Source: Bradyrhizobium diazoefficiens (GTDB lineage Bacteria; Pseudomonadota; Alphaproteobacteria; Rhizobiales; Xanthobacteraceae). Taken from it: 64,000 bases of DNA. Made by a program: the position numbers and the translations under genes. The notes below the pieces were generated by a model. The model did no database searches, was not told where the DNA came from, and worked only from the letters and a program-made list of their open reading frames with translations. Below, one piece after another: positions 10,622-21,166 of this stretch. The stretch spans positions 6,076,001 to 6,140,000 of the forward strand of contig NZ_CP067041.1 of assembly GCF_016599855.1 (NCBI RefSeq), given 5' to 3'. Each line of letters opens with the position of its first letter. Position 1 is the stretch's first letter.

Positions 10622-11110
10622 TCAGGAGCTCGCGTTCAGCACGGTCACAGCACGACGGTTCTGCGACCAGCAGGAGATGTCGTTACACACGGCGACCGGG
10701 CGCTCCTTGCCGTAGGAGATCGTGCGCATGCGGTTCGGGTCGATGCCGCGCGAGGCGAGGAACGAGCGCACCGACTGGGCACGACGGGCGCCGAGCGCGA
10801 TGTTGTATTCGCGGGTGCCGCGCTCGTCGGCGTGACCTTCGATGGTGAAGGAGTAGCGCGGATAGGTCTGCAGCCACTGCGCCTGCTTCTCCAGGGTCAC
10901 GATCGCCTGTGGGGTCAGATCGGTCTGGTCGCTTTCGAAGAACACGCGATCGCCGACGTTCACGACGAAGTCCTGCTGGCTGCCCGGCGTCGCAGCGCTC
11001 GCATTGGCATCCATCCCCAAGTTCTTGTTGGCGCAGGCACCCATCGACAGGGCGATGGCAAGCACCGCGGCCAGCTTCAATCCCTGGAGGATACGCATAG
11101 GATATTTCAT
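10622..11110 (-). CDS. pal: Peptidoglycan-associated lipoprotein Pal
   Basis: A 162-residue outer-membrane lipoprotein that binds peptidoglycan and works with TolQRAB in outer-membrane constriction. The start MKYPMRILQG (11110) is preceded by GGAGGCTCC; the signal peptide ends in MGAC, placing the lipid-modified Cys at residue 26. The OmpA-like domain shows TLEKQAQWLQ, EGHADERGTREYNIALGARRA and the C-terminal WSQNRRAV, all standard for Pal. It is separated from tolB by two signalling genes instead of following it directly. Confidence 0.97.
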   Translation of the reverse strand: MKYPMRILQGLKLAAVLAIALSMGACANKNLGMDANASAATPGSQQDFVVNVGDRVFFESDQTDLTPQAIVTLEKQAQWLQTYPRYSFTIEGHADERGTREYNIALGARRAQSVRSFLASRGIDPNRMRTISYGKERPVAVCNDISCWSQNRRAVTVLNASS

Positions 11111-11384
11111 TCCGGAGCCTCCACGCTCACGTTCGTCCACTGCTGTCCGGTCTACAGGGGGTTGGTTAAGCGAACGTTCCGTCAACCTTGACGGAACCTT
11201 GCCTCAGCCGGTCAAATGCCCCCAACCAGCGAAAAGCACCCATCATGGTTAATGGGTTGTAAATGTGGCGCGAGGGTGAACGCAAGCCGCGGCACGCGCA
11301 GAACCGGGGAATATTAAGCCCGGTCCGGACCTTCTACGGTGCTTGACCGCAGTTTACGTTTGAGCGCAGCCGCCCGAGAGGTCA

Positions 11385-12125
11385 TCAGGAGGACGCAACC
11401 AGCTTTGGACGCTCGGAGGCGAATTTCGGCGAGTCGATGCCCGCCGATCGCTCCCCCGGGTGCTCAAACAGCATTCGCCGCTCGAATGCGCTTGAGCGCA
11501 TGATCGGAAATCGCGTCAGGACCTTTTCCCGCACGGCACGGAAATCGGACGCCATCAATGCCACCTTTGCCAAGGCATTCGGAAACAGGCGCGGCGCGGC
11601 GATGGTTTCGTTCAGGAAGACCCGGCGATAGAACGGCTCGTGCGCAGGACGAACGAGCGCGAGCCCGGTATGGGCGTTGAAATATTCGCAGGCCAGAAAG
11701 ACCAGCCGCACCGTCATATAGGGAAGCTCCGGAAAACATTTGGCTTTTTCAGGGCTTGCAACAAAGCGGGCCGGATCGATGAAAACCTCGCCTCGATCAA
11801 GGCGAGGGTGAAGAACGTCGCCAAACAAATCGGTCGTGCAGGACATCCGCTGTTCTGACGTCAGGACGTGGAGACGGATAGAGCTGCAGAGTTCACCGTC
11901 AACATAAACTCCGAACGTCCGGGCATTGGGCGCATCGTCGTAACTATCGCTGTAGCGCTGGGACTCTGACGGCGGAATTAATCCACCGCGCGTATAGGCC
12001 CTGTAGCGCATCTGATAGAGCTGATCTTTCTCCTCAGGAGTCTCGATGGAACGGTAGTCGACCTGATCGAACAGCGCTCCCCCCCGCACAGAGAGCGAAG
12101 CGCGCGGTTCGGCTTCGAGCTTCAT
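11385..12125 (-). CDS. FeeM-like N-acyl amino acid synthase (GNAT fold)
   Basis: A 246-residue protein resembling the N-acyl amino acid synthase FeeM and the autoinducer-synthase-like GNAT group: QMRYRAYTRGGLIPP, then DDAPNARTFGVYVDGELCSSIRLHVL and the EVFIDPARFVASPE segment. Family members transfer acyl groups from acyl-ACP to an amino acid or amine. The substrate is not predictable here. Between its start and the GGDEF-EAL gene lies a 144-base gap, so it may have its own promoter. It sits between pal and the cyclic-di-GMP gene inside the Tol-Pal block, suggesting an envelope or signalling lipid role, which is inference. Confidence 0.7.
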   Translation of the reverse strand: MKLEAEPRASLSVRGGALFDQVDYRSIETPEEKDQLYQMRYRAYTRGGLIPPSESQRYSDSYDDAPNARTFGVYVDGELCSSIRLHVLTSEQRMSCTTDLFGDVLHPRLDRGEVFIDPARFVASPEKAKCFPELPYMTVRLVFLACEYFNAHTGLALVRPAHEPFYRRVFLNETIAAPRLFPNALAKVALMASDFRAVREKVLTRFPIMRSSAFERRMLFEHPGERSAGIDSPKFASERPKLVASS

Positions 12126-12269
12126 CCAACATTCCTCAACTGGTAAACAACTCTTGCGGGTGGAAACGATTAACAGCTTCTTAACGCTGGTGCAACGGAA
12201 GCGACCCGTTAGGGTTAATCTCTGCCGGTTGCGCGACGTCGGCGATTCGCCCGCAGTTTTACGGAGATG

Positions 12270-14606
12270 TCACGCGATCGATCGTGAGGCGATGGTCCGC
12301 AGCTGGTCGTCCGGCGAGCGGCGGCCGTACGAGGCATTCAGCAACTGCCGAACCCGAACCGCGGGGACCGGCCGGCTGAACAGATAGCCCTGCCCTTCGG
12401 TGATAGTACCGTCGGCGCTGATCAGCTCGAGCTGCTGGTTGGTCTCGATGCCTTCGACCACGACCGCCATGCCGAGGTCGGCCGACAGCCGCGCTACGCC
12501 GCGGAGCAGGGTCAACGGGCGGTCGGTGTCGATGCCCTCGAGGAAGGAGCGGTCGATCTTGACCTTCTGCATCGGGAAATTGTGCAGATAGCTGAGGCTC
12601 GAATAGCCGGTGCCGAAATCGTCCAGCGAGATGCGCACGCCGAGCGCATGCAGCTGCGACAGGGTATCGTGAGTGAGCTGGGTGTTGCGCAGCAGCGACG
12701 ATTCGGTGATCTCGATCTCGAGGCGATGCGCGGGCAGGCCCGACACTTCGAGCGCGTAGCGGATCTCGCTCAGCACGTCGCGCTGGTGGAATTGCTGCGG
12801 CGAGAAGTTGACGGCGACGCTGACGCCCTCCGGCCACTTCATGCATTCCATGCAGGCGCGACGCAGGATCCAGCGGCCGAGATCGACGATCAGGCCCATG
12901 TCCTCGGCGACCGGGATGATGTCGACCGGCGAGACCGTGCCGCGCACCGGATGATTCCAGCGCAGCAGCGCCTCGCAGGTTGTGATCTTGCCGGATTTCA
13001 AATTGACCAGCGGCTGGTAGAACAGCTCGAACTCCTCGTTGGCGAGCGCCTTGCGCAGGTCGAGCTCGAGGATGCGGCGGGCCTCGACGGTCGCCGCCAT
13101 CTCGTCGCGGAAGAAGCAGAAGGTGCCGCGGCCGTCCGCCTTGGCGCGGTAGAGCGCCATGTCGGCATTCTTGAGCAGCGTATCGGCGCTGGTGCCCTCA
13201 GGCGAGGTCAGCGCGATACCGACGCTGGCACCGATCTCGACCAGATGATTGTCGATGCGGTAGCGCTCGCTCAGGCGCTCGACGATGCGGCGAGCGAGAC
13301 TTGCGGCGTCCTCGGCCGTGTTGATGTTCTGCTGGAACACGACAAACTCGTCGCCGCCGAAGCGGGCGACGAAATCCTCCGGCCGCAGCATCTCGCGCAG
13401 GCGGTTGGCGACCGCACAGAGGAGCTGGTCGCCGCAGGGATGGCCGAGCGTGTCGTTGACCTGCTTGAACTGATCGAGGTCGACGAACAGCAGCGCCGAG
13501 AGGCGCTCGGAATGCTGTGAGATCGCGAGCAAGCGCTCGATCTCGTCGCGGAAATTGAGCCTATTCGGCAGCGCCGTCAGTTCATCGAAGCGGGCGAGAT
13601 GGCTGATCCTGGCCTCGGCGTTCTTGCGCTCGGTGATGTCCTCGAGCAGCACGACCGTGCCGCCGCCGACCATCGGCTGGAACGTCCAGGATAGCGTGCG
13701 TCCACGCGTGGAATCCGGATCGGTGGTCAGCAGCTGGCGGACCCGTACGTCCTCGATCTCGCAAAGGATCAGATTACCGCTCTCCCGCGAGATAGAACCG
13801 CCATCGACGCACGCCGCGATGATTGCAGACGCATTGGGGCCGCTCTCCACGAGACCGCTGGGCAGATTCATCATTTCGCTGAAACGATGATTCATCACCG
13901 CAAGCTGCCCGTCGACACGGAACATGCACAAACCATGGGGCATGTTGTTCAACGCGGTGTCGAACTGGCCCGCAAGGGCCGCTTCGCGTTCACGCGCGAC
14001 GAGCGCCCGCATGAAGATCCTGTGCAAGTTGGCCGAGATTTGTATGACGGCCACCAGAAATGCGGCGCACAGGACTGACATCGCGATGTAATAGGGTGTG
14101 CCGCGTAACGCTAGCGCGATCACCGTTGAACCGTAGCAAAGCGAAGCCTGCAGCTGGTATATCCATTGCCGTCCATAGGCCCTGCCTGCGCCTCCCGCCA
14201 CGAACCCGGTGGTTGTAGAGAGAGAAATCATATGGGCCACGGCATCGTCACTGACCAACAGCGTGGTGGTGCACCAGATGCCGACCGCGGCGGCCTGGAT
14301 CATCGCCCCGATCTGATGCCGGTTCTTCCACCGCGCAGCTTCATCGGCGGTTAGCGTCGATTTGCGCATCTGGTACCGCCGCAAGTCGAACGCCCGAATG
14401 GCGCCGGCGACGATGAGAAGCGCGACACACGCCCAGATCAAAGGTTCGCCCGTCTTCAGCGCGGTCGCGGCCGCCGCGATGGCCCCGAAGACAAGCCCCG
14501 TCAGCAAGGGAGCGGGAGTTTCGAACAGCGAATCGATCAGCGCCGCCGATATCATTGGCGGGGCCTGCCGTGGGTTCGGCTCTCCACTGTGGCTTGCGAA
14601 CTGCAT
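12270..14606 (-). CDS. Membrane-bound GGDEF-EAL protein (diguanylate cyclase/phosphodiesterase)
   Basis: A 778-residue cyclic-di-GMP enzyme. Five or six hydrophobic segments span residues 34-195, then a PAS-like sensor (about 210-325, ending in the LLEDITERKNAE linker), a GGDEF domain and an EAL domain. The GGDEF motif (417-421) is intact and is preceded by RPED at 408-411, a product-inhibition I-site at the canonical five-residue spacing. The EAL motif (CEALLRW, 545-547) and DDFGTGYSSLSYL are also intact, so both synthesis and hydrolysis are possible. An alternative start at residue 18 (MISAAL) exists. It lies between tolB and the FeeM-like gene. Confidence 0.93.
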   Translation of the reverse strand: MQFASHSGEPNPRQAPPMISAALIDSLFETPAPLLTGLVFGAIAAAATALKTGEPLIWACVALLIVAGAIRAFDLRRYQMRKSTLTADEAARWKNRHQIGAMIQAAAVGIWCTTTLLVSDDAVAHMISLSTTTGFVAGGAGRAYGRQWIYQLQASLCYGSTVIALALRGTPYYIAMSVLCAAFLVAVIQISANLHRIFMRALVAREREAALAGQFDTALNNMPHGLCMFRVDGQLAVMNHRFSEMMNLPSGLVESGPNASAIIAACVDGGSISRESGNLILCEIEDVRVRQLLTTDPDSTRGRTLSWTFQPMVGGGTVVLLEDITERKNAEARISHLARFDELTALPNRLNFRDEIERLLAISQHSERLSALLFVDLDQFKQVNDTLGHPCGDQLLCAVANRLREMLRPEDFVARFGGDEFVVFQQNINTAEDAASLARRIVERLSERYRIDNHLVEIGASVGIALTSPEGTSADTLLKNADMALYRAKADGRGTFCFFRDEMAATVEARRILELDLRKALANEEFELFYQPLVNLKSGKITTCEALLRWNHPVRGTVSPVDIIPVAEDMGLIVDLGRWILRRACMECMKWPEGVSVAVNFSPQQFHQRDVLSEIRYALEVSGLPAHRLEIEITESSLLRNTQLTHDTLSQLHALGVRISLDDFGTGYSSLSYLHNFPMQKVKIDRSFLEGIDTDRPLTLLRGVARLSADLGMAVVVEGIETNQQLELISADGTITEGQGYLFSRPVPAVRVRQLLNASYGRRSPDDQLRTIASRSIA

Positions 14607-14849
14607 TAGTTTTCGTACGCGCGTCCTGTTGGGCGCATACCTTTACCCAGACCAGATGAAGCCTTTCTGAGGGAACATCGTTAAAGTCGAGTTGTTTTTC
14701 GGCAATAGCGAAACGGTTTCTGCCGAAATATCAAGCAACTGGGCAAGCTTTGCCGGCCACAAGGTGAAGGAAAGCTTGTCGCGCGCGCAGAAACCGAAAA
14801 AAATCGGCGCTTTTTTTGAAACGTCGCGCGTCGCCAACGCGTGACCGAG

Positions 14850-16220
14850 CTATTGACCCGCGGTGGCGGACAAGAGCGGCGACCACGCCGGATCCGAGGC
14901 GAAGCCCGGCGTCGGCACTTTCAACTCGTTGCGGCCGGAGATGTCGACCGAGAACAGCGACGGTCCGCTATTGCCGCCGGGATCGCGGAAGAACATCAGC
15001 ACACGCCCGTTCGGCGAGAATGTCGGGCCTTCATTGTGGAAGCCGGAGGTGAGCAGACGCTCGCCGCTGCCATCAGGCTTCATGACGCCGATCGAGAACT
15101 GCCCGCCACCCTGCCGGGTGAAGGCGATGTAGTCGCCGCGGGGCGACCATACCGGCGTCGAATAGGTGGCGTTGTTGTCGTCCTTGGAGAACGAGATGCG
15201 CTGCGCCTGTCCGCCGCCCGCCGCCATCACATAGATCTGCGACCGGCCGCCGCGATCGGACTCGAAGCAGATGCGTGTGCCGTCCGGCGAGTAAGACGGG
15301 GACGTGTCGATCGCCGGCGTGTCGGTGAGGCGCGTGGTCGAGCGCGAGCGCAGGTCCATGACGAACAGGTTGGAATTGCCGCCCTGCTGCAGGCTCATGA
15401 TGACGCGTTGGCCGTCCGGCGAGAAGCGCGGCGCAAAGGTCATGCCGGGAAAGTTGCCGACGATCTCGCGCTGACCGGTCTCGATGTTGAAGAGATAGAC
15501 CTTCGGATCGCCTTGGCCGAACTCCATGTAGGTGATCTCTTGCGAGTTCGGCGAGAAGCGCGGCGTCAGCACGAGGTCGGCGCCGCGGGTCAGATAGCGC
15601 ACATTGGCGCCGTCCTGGTCCATCATCGCGAGCCGCTTGACGCGGCGCTCCTTCGGCCCGGACTCGTCGACGAACACCACGCGGCTGTCGAAATAGCCCT
15701 TCTCCCCGGTCATCTGCTCGTAGATCTGGTCGGAGATGATGTGGGCGATCCGGCGCCAATATTCCGGCGAGGTGAAATATTGCTGGCCGGCGAGCTGCTG
15801 GCCGGTGATCACGTCCCACAGGCGGAATTCGGCCTTGAGGCGGCCGTCGGGCTGCCGCGTCATGCGGCCGGTGACGAGCGCCTGCGCGTTCAAGGTCTTC
15901 CAGTTCTCGAAGTGCGGCGCGACGTCGATGTTGCTGATGCGCTCGATGAAAGCGGCCTGGTCGATCGGAGCAAAAAGGCCCGAGCGCTTCAGATTATTGG
16001 TGATGACCTGCGTGACGCCGTTGCCGACGTCGCCGTCGGCGGGCGAACCCGGCACGAAATTGGTGATCGCGATCGGGATCGGCCGAAACTCCGTGGGATC
16101 GATGCGAAGGCGGCCCTGCTGCGGCTGTTGTGCGAAGGCCTGTCTGCCTCCGAAAAGCGCGAGCGTCGACCCGGTCAAGGTCATGAAGCGGCGGCGGTTC
16201 ATCGGTCGAACGTCATTCAT
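14850..16220 (-). CDS. tolB: Tol-Pal system beta-propeller protein TolB
   Basis: A 456-residue periplasmic protein with an N-terminal D1 domain and a C-terminal six-bladed propeller that docks on Pal. Blades are marked by repeated SPDG/SPNG turns: [43 protein letters not shown] and [11 protein letters not shown]. The signal region reads [28 protein letters not shown] and contains RRRFM, close to a twin-arginine consensus. The ATG at 16220 (MNDVRP) or at 16202 (MNRRRF) could be the start. It follows tolA after 23 bases. Confidence 0.96.
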   Translation of the reverse strand: MNDVRPMNRRRFMTLTGSTLALFGGRQAFAQQPQQGRLRIDPTEFRPIPIAITNFVPGSPADGDVGNGVTQVITNNLKRSGLFAPIDQAAFIERISNIDVAPHFENWKTLNAQALVTGRMTRQPDGRLKAEFRLWDVITGQQLAGQQYFTSPEYWRRIAHIISDQIYEQMTGEKGYFDSRVVFVDESGPKERRVKRLAMMDQDGANVRYLTRGADLVLTPRFSPNSQEITYMEFGQGDPKVYLFNIETGQREIVGNFPGMTFAPRFSPDGQRVIMSLQQGGNSNLFVMDLRSRSTTRLTDTPAIDTSPSYSPDGTRICFESDRGGRSQIYVMAAGGGQAQRISFSKDDNNATYSTPVWSPRGDYIAFTRQGGGQFSIGVMKPDGSGERLLTSGFHNEGPTFSPNGRVLMFFRDPGGNSGPSLFSVDISGRNELKVPTPGFASDPAWSPLLSATAGQ

Positions 16221-16243
16221 TGCAAAATTCTTTTGTTCGGATG

Positions 16244-17203
16244 TCACAACATGTCTTTCAGGCCGAAAGTCATCGGAATGAGCTTCCAGCTGTCGTATTG
16301 CTGCTTCGGCAGGAACGAATAGACCTGGCACTGCACGATGGCGCGCTTGGCGCTCTCTGCGACCGCCTGGGCAATCGACCGCGACGGTCCTCGCACCGCG
16401 ACGATGACGGGCTCGGACGCGAGCGATCCGTCGATCCTCATGGGAATGTCGATGTCGGCTTCGTACTGGTTGGCGTCCTGCCCGTTATAGGTGGGCGTGA
16501 AGCAGCGTTTGACTGCGCCCTGGAATGCACCTTGCCAGGTCGCGACGTTATTGGCGGCTGTCCCGCTCGTCGATCCCAATGAGGCGGACGCATTCAGCGC
16601 TGCGCCGGCGAGCTCGTGCCGGGTCGCAGCACGCTTGTCGAGATCTCGGGCAATCTGCGCGGGATCGAAGGTACGCTCCTTGGGCTTCGGCTGCTGCTGC
16701 GGCTGCACCGCCGCGACCTTCTGCTCCACCGGCTTGGGGGGCGGCTTCTTGGTCTCCAGCTTCTTTTGGAGCTCGGCGATCGGATCTTCTTTGGCCGGAT
16801 CGGGCTTCTTCTCCTGCGGCTTCGGCTCTTCCTTCGGCTTGGTTTCCGCGACCGGCTTCGGCGGATCGGGCTTCTTCTCGACCGGCTTTTCGACGGGCTT
16901 CGGCGGCGTGTCGGGGATCGAGTTGGTCTTGATCAGCTCTTTCTTCTCGGTGACCTTGCCGACGGCGTCCTCTTCGGGCTTGGCCTCGGCGATCTTCTCG
17001 ACCTTGGGCTTCGGCTCTTCCTTCTTGCCGGTCTTCTGCCCATTGGTGATCTGTGCGAGCTGGTCAGAGGAAATGATGTCGATCGGAAGCGACTCTTCCG
17101 GTGCGATGAAGGCCTTGCTGCTAAAGGTGAGCAGCCCCCATCCAATCACGAGGACATGGAGGGCAATCGACGCAACGAGTGTCTTGTCGAATTTCACCTT
17201 CAC
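16244..17203 (-). CDS. tolA: Cell envelope protein TolA
   Basis: A 319-residue inner-membrane protein that transmits energy from TolQR to TolB-Pal. One N-terminal transmembrane helix (about residues 10-30, [18 protein letters not shown]) is followed by a long Lys/Pro/Glu-rich helical domain of about 140 residues and a C-terminal domain of about 100 residues with [15 protein letters not shown] and the conserved final [11 protein letters not shown]. Its gene begins five bases after the tolR stop, indicating translational coupling. Confidence 0.95.
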   Translation of the reverse strand: MKVKFDKTLVASIALHVLVIGWGLLTFSSKAFIAPEESLPIDIISSDQLAQITNGQKTGKKEEPKPKVEKIAEAKPEEDAVGKVTEKKELIKTNSIPDTPPKPVEKPVEKKPDPPKPVAETKPKEEPKPQEKKPDPAKEDPIAELQKKLETKKPPPKPVEQKVAAVQPQQQPKPKERTFDPAQIARDLDKRAATRHELAGAALNASASLGSTSGTAANNVATWQGAFQGAVKRCFTPTYNGQDANQYEADIDIPMRIDGSLASEPVIVAVRGPSRSIAQAVAESAKRAIVQCQVYSFLPKQQYDSWKLIPMTFGLKDML

Positions 17204-17207
17204 CGGC

Positions 17208-17660
17208 TTAGGACCCCTGCTCCACTTCCGTGACGAGCGCCAGCTTTTTGAATCCGGCGCCGGACAACAGGCCCATCACCTTGGCCACGGTACCGTAATC
17301 CGCCTTCTTGTCGGCGCGCAGATAGATGCGTTCCTCGAGCCCGCCGCGCGCATCCGTGATCGCCTTCAGCTTCGGGATCAGATCGGCCAGCGCTACCTCG
17401 GCGTCGTTGATGAAGACCTTGCCTTTGATGTCGACCGACATCTGGAGCGGCTTTTGGTCGTTCTGGTCGAGGCTCTTGGCCTGGGTCTGCGGCAGATCGA
17501 GCGGCACGCCCACGGTGAGCAGCGGCGCCGACACCATGAAGATGATGAGCAGCACCAGCATCACGTCGACCATCGGCGTGACGTTGATTTCGGCCATGAC
17601 CGGCTTGCGCCGGCTGCGACGGCCGCCGCCTCCGGACGAACTCGCGACGTTCATGCCCAT
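17208..17660 (-). CDS. tolR: Biopolymer transport protein TolR
   Basis: A 150-residue ExbD/TolR-family protein with a short cytoplasmic Arg-rich start, one transmembrane helix carrying the essential Asp (INVTPMVDVMLVLLIIFMV, Asp at about residue 32) and a periplasmic domain. It forms the proton channel stator with TolQ. The order tolQ-tolR-tolA-tolB is the conserved one. Confidence 0.97.
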   Translation of the reverse strand: MGMNVASSSGGGGRRSRRKPVMAEINVTPMVDVMLVLLIIFMVSAPLLTVGVPLDLPQTQAKSLDQNDQKPLQMSVDIKGKVFINDAEVALADLIPKLKAITDARGGLEERIYLRADKKADYGTVAKVMGLLSGAGFKKLALVTEVEQGS

Positions 17661-17698
17661 GGTCTGGTGCCCAAATTGCCCTTCACACTATCCATCCG

Positions 17699-18415
<717 letters not shown>

Positions 18416-18922
18416 CAGCAGTATCCTCTCAAGGCGATCGTTACCTAATGTCCCGGCCCGCAAATGGCGGCCGGTTCCCCAACAGCCGCGCTCAAACCGG
18501 CGCGGCCGGCAAGCCCGCTCAAAGCCTTGTCTTTCTGGGGTACAGGGGCCTGTCCAAGCCGCCGCCTGCATTCCCTGCCAAGATGTCAAAACTAAGGGCC
18601 CTTGGCCCAAGGGCTTGACCACGGCCATGACCTTCGGTGTTGGGCGCGATTGTCCGCCCTTACCAGAGCCCGGCGTTGGTTAATGCGGGGTTACCGGCGG
18701 CGAATTTGGCTGCAGGAAAGGCAGGCGGTGCAGAGGGATGGAGGCAGGGCCCGGCTCCCGGGCGCACTGCAGCGCCCTTCGCGGTGCAGTGTCAGGCACA
18801 TGAGTTCCACTCTCTTCCCGCGTGCGTTGTGGGGAAGTGGAGCCTGCTGTCTTCACGTGGGGAGGAACCAGCCCCCGCTTCAGAAAATTGTCTCAAAAAT
18901 CAACTTTCGGCGAGGATTTGCC
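18416..18922. other. 507-base intergenic region between tolQ and the DUF2231 gene
   Basis: This divergent gap must hold the promoters of the tol operon (leftward) and the DUF2231 gene (rightward). I see no convincing gene, tRNA or repeat. The frames that cross it are Arg-rich shadow translations without ribosome binding sites. Confidence 0.5.
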
Positions 18923-19438
18923 ATGAGCATCAACCCCAAGACGACCGCCGCCATCGGCGAGCATCCGCTGCATCCCATGATCATCCCGTTCCCCGTGGCG
19001 TTCCTGGTCGGCGCGCCCATCGCCGACCTGACCTTCATCGGAACCGGTGACAATTTCTGGGCCCGCGCCGCGATGTGGCTGATCGGCGCCGGAATCGTGA
19101 TGGCTCTCGTCGCTGCCGTAGCCGGCTTTACCGACTTCCTCAGCGAACCGCGCATCCGCCGGCTCAACGACGCCTGGTACCACATGGTCGGCAATCTCGG
19201 GGCGGTCGTGCTGGCCCTGATCAATTTCTATCTCCGCTACACGCAAGGTGCCGAGGCCGCGATCAAGCCCTGGGGCGTGGTGCTCTCCTTGGTCGTCGTC
19301 GGCATCCTCCTGTTCACCGGGTGGAAGGGCTGGGAGATGGTCTACCGGCACCACGTTGCCGTGGTGGACGCGCCGGGCCAGACCAGCTCGGAGCCGATCA
19401 CGCCGCATGGCGGCGAGAGCCACCGCCGCGCGGCTTGA
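18923..19438 (+). CDS. DUF2231 membrane protein
   Basis: A 171-residue protein with four transmembrane helices. The family signature HPLHPMIIPFPVAFLVGAP near residue 15 defines DUF2231, and a second conserved stretch, GFTDFL, follows helix 2. The start is the ATG at 18923, with CGAGGA upstream; the frame upstream of it looks noncoding. DUF2231 proteins are inner-membrane proteins without established biochemistry, some linked to haem or redox chains. No operon partner is present. Confidence 0.88.
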   Translation: MSINPKTTAAIGEHPLHPMIIPFPVAFLVGAPIADLTFIGTGDNFWARAAMWLIGAGIVMALVAAVAGFTDFLSEPRIRRLNDAWYHMVGNLGAVVLALINFYLRYTQGAEAAIKPWGVVLSLVVVGILLFTGWKGWEMVYRHHVAVVDAPGQTSSEPITPHGGESHRRAA

Positions 19439-19932
19439 GCGAACGACATGGCCAGGACGTCGCCAGCCGCACCGGCCTTGGCGACGATCCCTGCCCGCCA
19501 CGTCTCATTTGAGGACCGCGCATCGAGTTCGAACGACCGGGTGCGGATTTTCCGGCTATGGCCGTCTCGTCTCGAACGATAGAGGCCGTCACTCGCCTTC
19601 GCGGCGGCGGGTGCGACGCTGCACCGCACTCCCGTGAGATTACGATCTTGCATGCCGATTGCCCGCAACCATATAGTCGGTCGGGTTTGGCCAACGACTT
19701 AAACGACTTGGGTTAGCTGCGTGTTTGCCCAGATGGGCAAGTCGGTGGGGACAACCTGCACCCCCTGTGAGCAGCGGCAAAACGCGCCACGCAGCTCGAC
19801 CAGGGATGTATCCGCAAAGCATCTCATTCAAGACTCCGCGGTGGTCCGCCATCCGCGGCGTTTTTCGCATCCGGTACGCCTCGGCGCTTCCGTAGCAAAT
19901 TCCACACCTGTCTTTTGAGGTCACGCCAAGAC
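19439..19932. other. 494-base intergenic region before the desaturase
   Basis: No gene is supported here. The only structure I can point to is a hairpin with CCGCGG at 19836-19841 and 19853-19858, followed by CGTTTTT at 19859-19865, which could terminate plus-strand transcripts before the desaturase. Confidence 0.4.
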
Positions 19933-21096
19933 ATGTCACCCAACGCGCCCGCCGACGACCAACACGACGACATCATGTATCCCTCCGCAATTCCGTTCGT
20001 GCTGGTCCATCTCGGCTGCATCGCGGCGATCTGGTCGGGCATCACCTGGCAGGCCATCGCAATCTGCGTTTCACTGTATGTCGTACGGATGTTTGCTATC
20101 GGGGCGGGCTATCACCGCTATTTCTCGCATCGGGCGTTTGCGACCAGCCGGGTGTTTCAGTTCATCCTGGCTTGGCTAGCGCAGAGCACGGCGCAGAAAA
20201 GCGTGTTGTGGTGGGCTGCCAAGCACCGACACCATCATTTGCATTCCGATACCGAAAAGGACGTGCACTCACCGCGTCAACGCGGCTTCCTCTACAGCCA
20301 TCTCGGCTGGATTTTCTACCGTGAGCACGACACGACCGACCTCGTGAAAGTCGGCGATTTAGCGGTCTATCCCGAGCTGATGTGGCTGCATCGGCTCGAG
20401 CTGCTGCCGGCCGTTGCGCTTGCGGTGCTCTGCTTTCTCGTTGCGGGATGGTCCGGTCTCGTCGTTGGCTTCCTGTGGAGCACGGTGGTGCTCTATCACG
20501 CGACGTTCTGCATCAACTCGCTTGCCCATGTGCATGGGCGCAAGCGCTACGTGACCGGCGATGATTCCCGCAACAACTGGCTGCTGGCGTTGTTCACCCT
20601 GGGCGAGGGCTGGCACAACAATCACCACGCCTACCAGAGCAGTGCGCGGCAAGGCTTTTACTGGTGGGAGGTCGACCTGACCTATTGCATCCTAAAGGCC
20701 CTGTCCTGGGCGGGCGTGATCTGGAATATGAAAGCGCCGCCCGATCAGGTGCTGCGCAACGAGCAGCCGCTCGGCGCGCGGGTCATCAACCGGGCGGCAC
20801 GCGAGCTCGCCGGACGGTTCGATGCGCAGATGCTGGCAGATGCGATCTCGTCGGCGCGGCGCCGAGCCGATCTGGCCCAATTGCAACTGCCGACCCTGCA
20901 TGAGATCCTCAATCGCGCCCATGAAGGCGTCGATGCGCTGACGCATCTCCATCTGCCGTCGATCCCGACCCGCGAGGAGTTTCTCGCCGAGGCCAGGGCG
21001 ATCTTCGCGCGGACGCGATCGCTCAACGAGATCGTGGATCACGCCTACGAGCACTTCCTGGCGTCGGTTCGTGCGCGGGTCGCCACGGTGATCTGA
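19933..21096 (+). CDS. Acyl-CoA / fatty acid desaturase
   Basis: A 387-residue membrane di-iron desaturase of the delta-9 type, which inserts a double bond in acyl chains to adjust membrane fluidity. The three histidine boxes are present: HRYFSH, HRHHHLHSD and HNNHHAYQ. Four transmembrane helices are arranged in pairs around them. A C-terminal extension of about 90 residues (from RVINRAARELAGRF) after the last box is longer than in the core domain. The start at 19933 (MSPNAPADD) leaves the first helix at residues 20-45. Single gene with a long upstream region. Confidence 0.93.
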   Translation: MSPNAPADDQHDDIMYPSAIPFVLVHLGCIAAIWSGITWQAIAICVSLYVVRMFAIGAGYHRYFSHRAFATSRVFQFILAWLAQSTAQKSVLWWAAKHRHHHLHSDTEKDVHSPRQRGFLYSHLGWIFYREHDTTDLVKVGDLAVYPELMWLHRLELLPAVALAVLCFLVAGWSGLVVGFLWSTVVLYHATFCINSLAHVHGRKRYVTGDDSRNNWLLALFTLGEGWHNNHHAYQSSARQGFYWWEVDLTYCILKALSWAGVIWNMKAPPDQVLRNEQPLGARVINRAARELAGRFDAQMLADAISSARRRADLAQLQLPTLHEILNRAHEGVDALTHLHLPSIPTREEFLAEARAIFARTRSLNEIVDHAYEHFLASVRARVATVI

Positions 21097-21166
21097 ACAC
21101 CACGGCATCAGCCCCTCAACCCCAAACCGCGCGCCCGTGACTCTCACAAGGCGCGCCGCCGCCATC

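Noticed and set aside
19836..19865. Strong terminator before the desaturase
   Set aside because: The stems are short and self-complementary (CCGCGG) with a GC-rich loop; kept only as a possibility within the gap entry.
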